Part shown: in pieces, positions 17,052 to 25,666 of the stretch | Layout: each line of letters starts with the position of its first letter | Position numbering within the stretch: position 1 is the stretch's first letter | NCBI GenBank assembly: GCA_017640505.1 | Contig: JAEPQO010000001.1 | Coordinates: 1,132,625 to 1,196,624, forward strand | Direction of reading: 5' to 3' | Length of the DNA stretch: 64,000 nt | Origin: Rhodospirillales bacterium | GTDB lineage: Bacteria > Pseudomonadota > Alphaproteobacteria > Rhodospirillales > Casp-alpha2 | Made by a program: the position numbers and the translations under genes | Notes under the pieces: model-generated | What the model was told of the DNA's origin: nothing | What the model saw: the letters and a program-made list of their open reading frames with translations, nothing else | Databases searched by the model: none

Positions 17052-18056
17052 ATGCGCGCACTCGTCTATACCGGTCCGCAGCAGATCGAACTCAGGGACG
17101 AACCCGATCCCGTCGCGTCTTCCGAGGACGTGCTGATCGAGGTCGGGGCCGTCGGCATCTGCGGATCGGACATGCACGCCTATCTGGGTCACGATGAACG
17201 CCGGCCCGCGCCGTTGATCCTGGGGCACGAGGCCGCCGGCGTGGTTCGTGGCGGGGCGCACGACGGCAAACGTGTCGTCGTCAACCCGCTGGTGACCTGC
17301 GGGACCTGCCGTGATTGCACGTCCGGCCGTGAAAACCTGTGTGCGAAACGCGAGATCATTTCCATGCCGCCGCGCCAGGGCGCGTTTGCGGAGAAGATCG
17401 TTATTCCCGCACGCAACATCGTCGAGGTCCCGGACGCTCTGGATATGACGCACGCCGCACTGGCCGAGCCGCTGGCGACATCGTGGCACGGCGTCGCATT
17501 GGCCAAACGCCATTCGGCGCTACCGCTCGATCAGGCACGGGCACTGGTCATGGGGTCGGGGGCGGTCGGTCTCGGTGCAGCACTGGCGCTTCGGGCCCTC
17601 GGATGCAGTGACGTGACGGTCGCGGAGACGAACGAACTGCGCCGCAGTACGGCGCTGTCCCAGGGCTTTGGAACGGTCGTCGACCCGACGGTCGAAGGCG
17701 CGCTGGACGGTGGCTTCGCCGACGTCGTGATCGATGCCGTTGGCAACAAACATACCCGCGCTGCGGCAGTGCACTCGGCCCGCCCGGGTTCGGTGATCGT
17801 GCACATCGGTCTTGGCGACGGCGTCGACGGCTTCGATGCGCGGCGCGTCACACTTCAGGAAATCACCTTTGTCGGTGCCTATACCTACACCATGAACGAC
17901 TTCAAGGAGACGCTGGCCGCCATGGCGTCCGGCGCACTGGGCGATCTCGAATGGATCGAGGCACGTGCGCTTGAAGACGGCATTCAGGCGTTCGACGATC
18001 TGCTGCAGGGGCGCACCGCGGCCGCCAAGATCATCCTTAATCCGGCGGGCGTCTAG
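17052..18056 (+). CDS. hpsP: Zinc-dependent alcohol dehydrogenase, probable HpsP
   Basis: A 334-aa medium-chain dehydrogenase. The catalytic zinc region GICGSDMH and LGHEAAG is present, as is the structural zinc cluster CGTCRDCTSGRENLC. The Rossmann motif reads VMGSGAVGLGAALAL. It starts 9 bp after the SDR with an AGGAGAG ribosome site, so the two are cotranscribed. By comparison with the hpsNOP cluster it should be the partner DHPS 2-dehydrogenase; generic polyol or sorbitol dehydrogenase is the alternative. Its TAG lies in a CTAG that is also the stop of the convergent SDR gene. Confidence 0.68.
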   Translation: MRALVYTGPQQIELRDEPDPVASSEDVLIEVGAVGICGSDMHAYLGHDERRPAPLILGHEAAGVVRGGAHDGKRVVVNPLVTCGTCRDCTSGRENLCAKREIISMPPRQGAFAEKIVIPARNIVEVPDALDMTHAALAEPLATSWHGVALAKRHSALPLDQARALVMGSGAVGLGAALALRALGCSDVTVAETNELRRSTALSQGFGTVVDPTVEGALDGGFADVVIDAVGNKHTRAAAVHSARPGSVIVHIGLGDGVDGFDARRVTLQEITFVGAYTYTMNDFKETLAAMASGALGDLEWIEARALEDGIQAFDDLLQGRTAAAKIILNPAGV

Positions 18057-18880
18057 TCTGGATCGAATGCCTTGAAGGCGTCGTCGAAGCCGCCGTGCCA
18101 GCGCGACAGCGGCGGGCGGTTCTCGGTGATGTCGCCCGCGCTCCATAGAATCCGGGTGCGGTCCATCTCGCGGGTAACCTCGCCGTCCGGACAGACAATG
18201 TAAAAATCACCGTTCTCGATCCGGGGCAGCATCTCGTCGACGACCTGATCGGGCAGCCAGGCGCCCGGCTTGTGTTCGCGCTTGCCGCCGGTGGTCCAGC
18301 CGGGAATGACGAGGTGTGCCGTCACGGCCGGGTTGTCGCCCGTCCGAAGGTGATGCTGCAGGCTCTCGGTAAAGGATTTGATGGCGGCCTTGGTCAGGTT
18401 GTAGACCGAGTTGCCGGGCGGATTGGTGATTCCCTGCTTGGATCCCATGTTGATGACGACGCCCGGCTTGCCGCTGGCGATCATGTCCGGCACGAAGGCA
18501 CGGACACCGTGGATGACGCCCCACAGGTTGACGTCGACGGCGCGGTGCCAGTCTTCAAGGTCATCCCAGAACCCGGCGCCGACACGCGTCACCGCATTGT
18601 TCATCAGCACGTCCACCGGACCGAAGCGCCCCTTGACGGCGTCTCTCAACTTGCGCATCTGGCTCATGTCGGCGACGTCTGCGTTCGCGGCCATGACGTT
18701 GTCCGGGTCGGGTGCCGCGCCCTGCACATAACTCAGCGCGTCGTCCAGATCGTCCGATGTCAGGTCGACCATGCAGACACGCATGCCCAGGCTCGCGAAC
18801 CGGTGCGCCGCCGCGCGGCCGATGCCGAGCGCCGCGCCGGTGACGACGGCGACATTGCCTTCCTTGAATACGCTTTCCAC
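18053..18880 (-). CDS. Short-chain dehydrogenase/reductase
   Basis: A 275-aa SDR with cofactor motif TGAALGIG, DVADMSQM (Asp of the adenine pocket), NNAVTRVG and the catalytic SKQG...YNLTK set. Residues DNNAV in place of NNAG are unusual but within family range. I start it at GTG 18880, preceded by GGGAGGAG at ideal spacing; the longer frame to 18913 has no ribosome site. The substrate is unknown. It is convergent with hpsP and divergent from the next SDR, so it is probably its own transcription unit. Confidence 0.78.
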   Translation of the reverse strand: MESVFKEGNVAVVTGAALGIGRAAAHRFASLGMRVCMVDLTSDDLDDALSYVQGAAPDPDNVMAANADVADMSQMRKLRDAVKGRFGPVDVLMNNAVTRVGAGFWDDLEDWHRAVDVNLWGVIHGVRAFVPDMIASGKPGVVINMGSKQGITNPPGNSVYNLTKAAIKSFTESLQHHLRTGDNPAVTAHLVIPGWTTGGKREHKPGAWLPDQVVDEMLPRIENGDFYIVCPDGEVTREMDRTRILWSAGDITENRPPLSRWHGGFDDAFKAFDPD

Positions 18881-19020
18881 GATTTCTTCTCCTCCCGCTG
18901 TTGCCGCCAGCATGCCATGGGCAAGGCGATGGTCAAAGCGGGTTACGGCGCATTAAACTCTTGAAAGCGGCCGGTTCCGGCAGCACCTGAAAAAAACACC
19001 AGCTTGGGGAGGAAAAGATA

Positions 19021-19803
19021 ATGGAAGTACGCATGGACGGCCGCAACGCCGTGATCACCGGCGGTAGCGCCGGTCTCGGTAAGGCCATGGCCAAGGAATT
19101 CGTGGCATCCGGCGCCAACGTCGCGATCGTCGCGCGCCGCCAGGACGTGCTCGATCAAGCGAAAGCCGAAATCGAGCAGGCAGGCGAGGGGAAAGTCATC
19201 GCCATCTCGGCCGACATCCGGACAGCGGACGAATGCCTGCGCGTGTTTGGCGAGGCCGAACTGGCGTTCGGGCAGGTCGATATCCTGGTCAACAACGCGG
19301 GCACGTCCAGGCGGGGCCCGTTTCTCGATATCACCGACGAGGAATGGCAGGACGATTTCGACCTCAAGGTTTTCTCGGCCATTCGCCTGTCGCGCATGGT
19401 GATCCCGGGTATGCGTGCGCGCAAATGGGGCCGCATCATCAACGTGCTGAACTCGGGTGCCAAGACGCCGCCCGCCGAAGGTGCGCCGACCGCCGTCACC
19501 CGTGCCGCCGGCATGGCGATCATGAAAGTGCTGGCGAACGAGAACGCCGAGCACAACGTGCTGGTCAACTCGCTGCACGTCGGCAAGATCCGCAGCGAGC
19601 AATGGGAACGCCGTCACGAAAAGGACGAACGCGGCCTTTCACTCGAAGACTGGTACGCATCCGAAGGCAAAAGCCAGCCGATGGGACGCCTCGGCACGCC
19701 GGAGGAATTCGCGGCCATCGCCTGCCTGCTGTGCTCCGACCGGGGATCGTATATTTCCGGTGCGGCGATCAACGTCGACGGGGCGCTTTCGAAAGCGGTC
19801 TAG
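19021..19803 (+). CDS. Short-chain dehydrogenase/reductase, 3-oxoacyl-ACP-reductase-like
   Basis: A 260-aa SDR with TGGSAGLG as cofactor motif, NNAGTS, and the C-terminal SYISGAAINVDGALSKAV. The active-site segment reads INVLNSGAKTPPAEGAPTAVTRAAG: the expected YxxxK is replaced, with T-x-x-T-R at the aligned place, so classical SDR chemistry is doubtful. The ATG at 19021 has GGGGAGGAAAAG upstream. Its stop shares a CTAG with the convergent flavin monooxygenase gene. Substrate unknown. Confidence 0.75.
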   Translation: MEVRMDGRNAVITGGSAGLGKAMAKEFVASGANVAIVARRQDVLDQAKAEIEQAGEGKVIAISADIRTADECLRVFGEAELAFGQVDILVNNAGTSRRGPFLDITDEEWQDDFDLKVFSAIRLSRMVIPGMRARKWGRIINVLNSGAKTPPAEGAPTAVTRAAGMAIMKVLANENAEHNVLVNSLHVGKIRSEQWERRHEKDERGLSLEDWYASEGKSQPMGRLGTPEEFAAIACLLCSDRGSYISGAAINVDGALSKAV

Positions 19804-21569
19804 GTGTCCTGCGTGATCAGGCCCTCTTCGAGGGCCTTGATCTGCAGCGCGAGGAATTTCGAGAAAATGCGGCACTGCGCCAGCGAGCCGGCGGTGAACC
19901 AGAGCCCCGGCTGCGGCGTGCGGCACCACATGTTCCGCAGTTCGCCGCCGTCGCTGAAACCCCAGACCGGGCCGTTCCTGTCGGCGATCTCGTCACCCAT
20001 GAACTGACGCACCGTTTCCTGCTGCATTTTGTAGCCGGTCGCCATGACGATCAGGTCAGCCGGCACGATGGTGCCGTCCTTCATCTTCGCGCCGTCCGCG
20101 CAGAACGTTTCGATGTCGTCGTACTGGATGATGCCGATCTCGCCGTCGGCGATCAGACCCGAACATCCGACGTCGAAGTAATACCCGCCGCCGCGTTGCA
20201 GATAGCTCATCTGGAAACCGCAGTCGTCGACCCCGTCATTGAGCTTGAAGCCGCGCGCCTCGAGCCTGTCGAGCAGGGGTTTGTCGATCTCTTTCGACAT
20301 CTTGGTCATCATTTTGTAGCCGACCTTCATCACCGGAAACGGGAACGAGGTCGCCAACAGGTCGCAATCGTCGATCGACGGGCCCTCGGCATAGAGCAGG
20401 TAGACACGCTGCGCCTCGGCAAGGCTGACGATATGCGTCGACGAGCGTTGCACCATCGACGTGTCGACGCCGCACGCATGCAGGTCCTGCGCTACGTCGT
20501 GCGCGCTGTTGCCGGTGCCGATGACGAGTGCCTTCTTGCCTTCCCAGTTATGGCCGGTTTCGTACCAGCCGGAATGCATGACCTCGCCCTTGAAGTCCTT
20601 GAGGCCCGGCAGGTCCGGCATGATCGGAATGCCGCTGGCGCCCGTGGCCATGATCACGTGACGCGGGCGCACGATGCGCTCCGTGCCATCGTTTTTCCTG
20701 AGCGTGACGGCCCACTCGCCCTTGTCGGCATCGTAGCTCGCCGTCGTCATTTCCGTGCCGGCCCAGTAGTTGAGCTCCAGCGCCTCGACATAATGCTCGA
20801 ACCAGTTGGCCAGCATGTCCTTCGGGATATAGACGGGCCAGGTCGGCGGGAACGGCATGTAGGGCATGTGGTTGACGTAGACTTCGTTGTGCAGCGTCAA
20901 CGAATGGTAGCGCGTGCGCCAGTTGTCGCCGATGCGCGGATACTTGTCGACGATGAGCGTATCGACGCCGAGGTGTGTTAGCCGGGCGGCAACGCCGAGC
21001 CCCGCCTGGCCGCCGCCGACGACAAGCACAGCCGGGTCGTGATCTTCATAGGCGCGCTGGCGGTTCCTGAAGTCGAGCCAGTTTTCACCGCCCCACTCGC
21101 GTTTGAAGGAATCGACCCCGGCGCGCTGCGCACTGGTCATCTCGGGATAGTCGTCGAGCGCCTGCAGTGTGGTCGAAAACGTCCAGGCGCGCCATGTGCC
21201 GTCATCGTCCTCGCGAAGCCGCACCACGCCGCTGCCGCTGCCGACGCCGGTCTTGAAATCAAAGATGACCTCGACCGCGTCCGTGCCGGCGCGGGTGACG
21301 GCGCGCGGCGCCGCATGCTCTGCCGATAGATGGAAATTCGATGGTTTGGTCGCAGCCAGCGTGCGATCGAGTTTGGCCGCGATCTCCGCCTTGCCGCTGA
21401 CCGTTTCCAGCCGCCAGCCGAAGGCAAGAATATCGCGCCAGTGGCAATCTTCCAGAAAAAGAGAGGTGGCCGCCTTTGAATCCCGGTCGGTGAGTGCTTT
21501 ATCGAATTTGGCTAGCCATGAAGTGGCAATATCCGCCAGCGGCAGATCGTTATCAGAGTCTTTTGGCAT
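19800..21569 (-). CDS. Flavin-containing monooxygenase with N-terminal NTF2-like domain
   Basis: A 589-aa two-part protein. Residues ~10-140 resemble an NTF2/SnoaL-like fold (SWLAKFDKALTDRD, CHWRDILAFGW). From 180 an FAD domain begins with VLVVGGGQAGLG (185-190), followed by NWRTRYHSLTLHN, an NADPH motif ALVIGTGNSAHDVA and ATGYKMQ, the layout of class B flavoprotein monooxygenases (FMO/BVMO relatives). Proteins with this fusion are often labelled as K+ transport flavoproteins, without evidence. It likely oxygenates or hydroxylates a small organic molecule. ATG 21569 is preferred; an in-frame GTG at 21596 is possible. Confidence 0.82.
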   Translation of the reverse strand: MPKDSDNDLPLADIATSWLAKFDKALTDRDSKAATSLFLEDCHWRDILAFGWRLETVSGKAEIAAKLDRTLAATKPSNFHLSAEHAAPRAVTRAGTDAVEVIFDFKTGVGSGSGVVRLREDDDGTWRAWTFSTTLQALDDYPEMTSAQRAGVDSFKREWGGENWLDFRNRQRAYEDHDPAVLVVGGGQAGLGVAARLTHLGVDTLIVDKYPRIGDNWRTRYHSLTLHNEVYVNHMPYMPFPPTWPVYIPKDMLANWFEHYVEALELNYWAGTEMTTASYDADKGEWAVTLRKNDGTERIVRPRHVIMATGASGIPIMPDLPGLKDFKGEVMHSGWYETGHNWEGKKALVIGTGNSAHDVAQDLHACGVDTSMVQRSSTHIVSLAEAQRVYLLYAEGPSIDDCDLLATSFPFPVMKVGYKMMTKMSKEIDKPLLDRLEARGFKLNDGVDDCGFQMSYLQRGGGYYFDVGCSGLIADGEIGIIQYDDIETFCADGAKMKDGTIVPADLIVMATGYKMQQETVRQFMGDEIADRNGPVWGFSDGGELRNMWCRTPQPGLWFTAGSLAQCRIFSKFLALQIKALEEGLITQDT

Positions 21570-21736
21570 TTGTTTTCGTCTCGTTGCTTCCCTCACCGAA
21601 TGGTAGTGCGTTAACGCCCGGCTTCCAAGGGGGTGGCTTCATTCGGCCGACATATTCTCTTGATTGCGGCGGCGAAGGCATTACGTCTAAAAAAGATCAG
21701 AAAAACGCTGCCTTCGGCGCGAATTCAGGGGGAAAC

Positions 21737-22711
21737 ATGGAATACAAACTGCTTGGCGCGACCGGCCTCAAGGTCTCGGAACTCTGTTACGGCACGATGT
21801 CGTTCGGCGGCGATGCCGACGAGGCGGAATCCAAAAAAATGTATGCCGCGTGCCGCGACAAGGGCATCAATTTCTTCGACTGTGCGAACGCGTATTCGCG
21901 GGGTAAAGCCGAAACGATCCTCGGCAAGCTCATGGGGTCCGAACGCGACGAACTGATCATCACGTCGAAATGCTTCAACCCGATGAGCGACGACATCAAC
22001 TCGCGGGGCGGCAACCGCCGCAATATCCTGAGTGCCGTCGAAGCGAGCCTCAAGCGCCTGAACACCGACCGCATGGAAGTGCTGTTCATGCACCGCTGGG
22101 ACAATGACGTGCCGTTGGAAGAAACGCTCCGCGCCCTCGAAAAGCTCGTCGCCGACGGCAAGGTGCTCTATCTGGGTGCGAGCAATTACGCCGCATGGCA
22201 GGTCATGAAGGGTCTCGGTATTTCGGCGCGTATGGGCTGGCCCCGGTTCGACGTCATCCAGCCGATGTATTCGATGGTCAAGCGTCAGGCCGAGTCCGAG
22301 ATCTTCCCGATGGCGCTGGCCGAGAACCTCGGCGTCATCACCTACAGCCCCGTCGGCGGCGGTTTGCTCAGCGGCAAGTACGGCCCCGACAAGCGGCCGG
22401 ACCAGGGCCGCCTGATGTCGAACAAGGAATACACCGCCAGGTACGGCGAGGACTGGGTCTTCGAAACGGCAGAGAAATTCACGGAACTTGCCAATGCCAA
22501 GGGGGTGCACCCCGTCAGCCTCGCGGTCGCATGGGCGGCAGCGCATCCGGCGGTGACCTGCCCGATCATCGGGGCGCGCAGCTTGGAACAGCTCCAGCCG
22601 TCGCTCGATTCCGTTTCCATCGACATGACGCCCGAACTGCATGCCGAGGTCGCGTCGCTTGGCCGCACGCCGCCGCCGGCGACGGATCGTCTTGAAGAGC
22701 AGGGCCGCTGA
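21737..22711 (+). CDS. Aldo/keto reductase 1
   Basis: A 324-aa NADPH-dependent aldo/keto reductase. The catalytic tetrad is visible: Asp and Tyr in FDCANAYSRGKAE, Lys in ITSKCF and His in FMHRWD. The N-terminus MEYKLLGATGLKVSELCYGTMSFGG and C-terminal PIIGARSLEQL are those of the YajO/Kv-beta-like group. The ATG at 21737 has a GGGGGAAAC ribosome site, whereas the open frame back to 21494 has no family similarity. It forms a pair with the next AKR, 13 bp downstream. The substrate is unknown; Kv-beta-like AKRs often act on carbonyls from oxidative damage. Confidence 0.85.
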   Translation: MEYKLLGATGLKVSELCYGTMSFGGDADEAESKKMYAACRDKGINFFDCANAYSRGKAETILGKLMGSERDELIITSKCFNPMSDDINSRGGNRRNILSAVEASLKRLNTDRMEVLFMHRWDNDVPLEETLRALEKLVADGKVLYLGASNYAAWQVMKGLGISARMGWPRFDVIQPMYSMVKRQAESEIFPMALAENLGVITYSPVGGGLLSGKYGPDKRPDQGRLMSNKEYTARYGEDWVFETAEKFTELANAKGVHPVSLAVAWAAAHPAVTCPIIGARSLEQLQPSLDSVSIDMTPELHAEVASLGRTPPPATDRLEEQGR

Positions 22712-22724
22712 CGGCGGGAGAAAC

Positions 22725-23741
22725 ATGATGAAGTACGTCAAGCTCGGGTCGAGCGGCCTCAAGGTCTCGCCGGTCTGCCTGGGGGCCATGACCTTCGGCA
22801 ATCAGACCAGCGCCGACGTCGCGGCCAAGATGGTCAGTCATGCCCGCGACAAGGGGATTAACTTTATCGACACGGCCGAGTCTTATGTCATGGGCAAGTC
22901 CGAAGAAATCGTCGGCAAGCTGATCAAAAAGGACCGGTCCGATTGGGTCGTCGCCACCAAGCTGGGTTCGAAAGCGGTCGGCGACGGGCCGAACCAGAAG
23001 GGGCTCTCCCGCGCGTGGATGATCGACGGTCTGAATGGCAGCCTGAAGCGGCTCGGCACGGATTATGTCGACATTTATTACCTGCACCGGGCCGACCCGA
23101 CGACGCCGCTTGCCGAAACCATCGAGACGATGGGCGAGCTGATCCGGTCAGGCAAAGTCCGATACTGGGGCTTTAGTAACTTCCGCGCCTGGAAAATCGC
23201 CGAAATGGTGCATTTGGCAAAGGAACTGGGCGTGCCGAAACCCGTCATCGCACAGCCGTTTTACAGCGCCGTCTATCGGGTGCCGGAGTTCGAATACCTT
23301 CCGGCGTGCCACGAATACGGAATCGGCGTCGTGCCGTACAGCCCGCTGGCACGTGGCGTGCTGACCGGCAAATACGGTATGGATATCGGCTCGGCGAAGG
23401 ACACCAAGCGCGGCGCCGGCGAGGTCGATACGTACGCCGACGTCTATACCCGCGATTGCCTGCGCATCGCCGCCAAGATCAAGGCCAGGGCCGAAAAGCG
23501 CGGCATGACGGCAGGCGACATGTCGATCAACTGGCTGCTCAACAACAGTATCGTCAGTTCGATCGTTGCGGGACCGCGCACACTCGCGCATTGGAAAGCC
23601 TACGTCGGCGCGTTGGATCACGCGTTCACGGCTGCCGACGAGGCGTTTTTCGAGAAGCTGGTGCCGACGTGCTATCCGCTCGATATCGGCTACACCGAAC
23701 AGAAAGACCCGCCGCGCGGCCGCTTTCCGGTCGTCGCCTGA
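22725..23741 (+). CDS. Aldo/keto reductase 2
   Basis: A 338-aa paralogue of the preceding reductase, with the same tetrad (FIDTAESYVMGKSEE, VVATKLG, YYLHRADP). The start region KYVKLGSSGLKVSPVCLGAMTFG is close to that of AKR 1, suggesting tandem duplication followed by divergence. Two ATG codons in tandem (22725, 22728) follow a GGGAG ribosome site. Its stop codon lies in a hairpin shared with the convergent phnE gene. Confidence 0.85.
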   Translation: MMKYVKLGSSGLKVSPVCLGAMTFGNQTSADVAAKMVSHARDKGINFIDTAESYVMGKSEEIVGKLIKKDRSDWVVATKLGSKAVGDGPNQKGLSRAWMIDGLNGSLKRLGTDYVDIYYLHRADPTTPLAETIETMGELIRSGKVRYWGFSNFRAWKIAEMVHLAKELGVPKPVIAQPFYSAVYRVPEFEYLPACHEYGIGVVPYSPLARGVLTGKYGMDIGSAKDTKRGAGEVDTYADVYTRDCLRIAAKIKARAEKRGMTAGDMSINWLLNNSIVSSIVAGPRTLAHWKAYVGALDHAFTAADEAFFEKLVPTCYPLDIGYTEQKDPPRGRFPVVA

Positions 23742-23756
23742 TCGTCAGATCAGGCG
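23735..23756. terminator. Bidirectional hairpin at the AKR/phnE convergent ends
   Basis: CGCCTGATC and GATCAGGCG form a perfect 9-bp stem with a GTCA loop. The AKR stop (23739-23741) sits in one arm and the phnE stop (23745-23747) in the loop. It can fold on either transcript; a short T-run is lacking. Confidence 0.55.
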
Positions 23757-24566
23757 CTTCCTGAGCTGTGACGAGATGATGTCGATGATCGAAACCGAGA
23801 TCACGACGACGATGATCACCGCGGATGCCCGGTCGTATTGGAATGATCGGAACGACTCGTAGAAGATAAAGCCGATCCCGCCGGCACCGACGATGCCGAG
23901 CACGGTTGCCGAGCGGACCAGCGTCTCGAACCGGTATAGGGAAAAACTCGTCCAGAGCGGTAGCACCTGCGGGATAACACCGAAGATGATCTGCTGCAGG
24001 CGTGACGCACCAGTTGCCGCGATCCCTTCGACGGGGCGGGGATCGATGGCTTCGACCGCTTCCGAGAACAACTTGGCGATAATACCAAGATTATGGACGA
24101 AAAGTGCCATGACGCCGGCGAACGGGCCCAGGCCCACCGCGGCCACGAACAGGATTGCGAAAACCAGCTCGTTGATGGCCCGGCATGCGTCCATCAGGCG
24201 GCGCATCGGCTGCACGATCCAGGTCGGCGCGATGTTGTTCGAACAAAGCAGGCCAGCCGGAATGCCAAAGATGATCGAGAGCACCGTGCCCCAAAGGGCG
24301 ATCTGGATGGTTTCGATCATTTTCAGAATGATGTCTTCCAGATCCACGAAGTTCGGGTGCAGAAAGTCCTCGATGAACTCCGCCATGTTGCCGGCATCCG
24401 TATAGAGCAGCGTCCAGTTGTTCACCTCGGCCGGGTAATAAGAAATACCCAATAGTACGACGAGGATCAGGGCGGTCGCCGCGGCGCCGATATGTCGCGT
24501 CCAATGCGGCTTCAACTGTTCAGCAACGGCCGGGGAAATATTTTGCGGCAACGCGAGTTCGCTCAT
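23745..24566 (-). CDS. phnE: Phosphonate ABC transporter permease
   Basis: A 273-aa inner-membrane permease of the phosphonate importer. Several hydrophobic helices flank the EAA loop (EAVEAIDPRPVEGIAATGASRLQ split in the usual G-x(9)-P arrangement). IQIALWGTVLSIIFGIPAGLL and FAVIL-like segments fit the PhnE family. It is the last gene of phnCDE, separated from phnD by a strong hairpin with a T-rich tail, so it is probably expressed at a lower level than the binding protein. It works with PhnC and PhnD to bring phosphonates in for the C-P lyase encoded 4 kb upstream. Confidence 0.9.
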   Translation of the reverse strand: MSELALPQNISPAVAEQLKPHWTRHIGAAATALILVVLLGISYYPAEVNNWTLLYTDAGNMAEFIEDFLHPNFVDLEDIILKMIETIQIALWGTVLSIIFGIPAGLLCSNNIAPTWIVQPMRRLMDACRAINELVFAILFVAAVGLGPFAGVMALFVHNLGIIAKLFSEAVEAIDPRPVEGIAATGASRLQQIIFGVIPQVLPLWTSFSLYRFETLVRSATVLGIVGAGGIGFIFYESFRSFQYDRASAVIIVVVISVSIIDIISSQLRKRLI

Positions 24567-24579
24567 GGCTGTTCAATCT

Positions 24580-24631
24580 CTGAATAAAAAATGGAAAAAG
24601 GAAACGGGGTGATAGGACATCTATCACCCCG
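24580..24631 (-). terminator. Intercistronic terminator-like hairpin between phnD and phnE
   Basis: On the minus strand CGGGGTGATAG pairs perfectly with CTATCACCCCG (11 bp, loop of 5; 24605-24631) and is followed by a T-rich run (TTTCCTTTTTCCATTTTTTA). It has the form of an intrinsic terminator yet lies inside the operon, 14 bp before the phnE start, so partial termination is likely. Confidence 0.75.
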
Positions 24632-24647
24632 CCCATAATCGTCTGGC

Positions 24648-25640
24648 TTAGTAGCCGGCATTGCCGACAACGGCGGCCATATCCTTGAGCATTTTCAGCT
24701 CTTTCTCGGCTTCGGCGATCGCGGCCGTATCGCCGCTCTGCTCCGCTTTCAGCTTCTTCTTGAACGCTTCGATCTGACGAACGTCCAGCAGCTGGGCGTT
24801 GGAGCTTGCCAGGAACGGACCCCAGCCGTCGGAGAGATTGGCCAGCGTTTCACGCTCTTTCTTGACCTTCTCCATCGGACCGAAACGGCCGTACTGCATG
24901 ATGAAGTAGTAGATTTTCTGCTTCACTTCGGCGTCCAGGTTTTTGCGCCAGACCATCGGGTCGGACGGAATCAGCGGCGAGCGCCAGATTTCCTTGATGT
25001 TCTTGAACGCGTCCATGTTGTTCTTCTGGAGACGGGCGTAGATCGATTCCGTGTTGTTCGTGGCGACATCGACCTTGCCGTTGGCAACGGCGAGGGCGTT
25101 GCCTTCATGGTTGGAACGGGTCACGCGCTTGAAGCAGTCTTCCGGCGTCTTGTTGTTCAGCGCCCAGACGTAATAGCCGGGGATCGCGAAACCGGACGTG
25201 GAGTTCGGGTCACCGTTGCCGAAGGTCTTGGTCTTGTCGCACTTCAAAACGTCGTCGAGCGAGTTGATGCCCGAGTCCTTGTGCGTGATGAGCAGCGAGT
25301 GATAACCCTCGGAACCATCGTCCTTGATGGTCTGGGCAAAGACCTCACCGCCGGCGCGATCAACGGCGACGATGGCGGACTTGTTGCCGAACCATGCGAG
25401 GTCGACCTTGTTGAAACGCATGCCTTCGATGACACCGGCATAGTCCGACGCAAAGAACGGCTTCACCTCAACACCGAGGCTTTTCGCCATGTCGTCGAGG
25501 AACGGCGTGAAGGATTTTTCGAGCGCCGAGGCGGACTCGGTCGAGATAATGCCGAAGTTGATCTGCTTCGGCATCTCGGCATGGGCAGCCCCCATACCGA
25601 TCAACGATACCGCAACGGCGGCAGCAATTTTTTTGAACAT
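24648..25640 (-). CDS. phnD: Phosphonate-binding periplasmic protein
   Basis: A 330-aa periplasmic binding protein. Residues 1-21 form a signal peptide ending AHA. The mature start NFGIISTESASALEKSFTPF and the motifs DLAWFGNKSAIVA and FGNGDPNSTSGFAIPGYYV (ligand phosphonate contacts of PhnD) are conserved, as is NNTESIYARL. It follows phnC by 26 bp. The C-terminal ~30 residues are a charged helix. Confidence 0.92.
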   Translation of the reverse strand: MFKKIAAAVAVSLIGMGAAHAEMPKQINFGIISTESASALEKSFTPFLDDMAKSLGVEVKPFFASDYAGVIEGMRFNKVDLAWFGNKSAIVAVDRAGGEVFAQTIKDDGSEGYHSLLITHKDSGINSLDDVLKCDKTKTFGNGDPNSTSGFAIPGYYVWALNNKTPEDCFKRVTRSNHEGNALAVANGKVDVATNNTESIYARLQKNNMDAFKNIKEIWRSPLIPSDPMVWRKNLDAEVKQKIYYFIMQYGRFGPMEKVKKERETLANLSDGWGPFLASSNAQLLDVRQIEAFKKKLKAEQSGDTAAIAEAEKELKMLKDMAAVVGNAGY

Positions 25641-25666
25641 TTGATCGCTCCTGTAACTAAGGTTTC

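Noticed and set aside
19233-20981. 582-codon ORF opposite the flavin monooxygenase
   Set aside because: Antisense shadow in a high-GC gene, rich in Arg/Gly with no domain, overlapping two well-supported genes.
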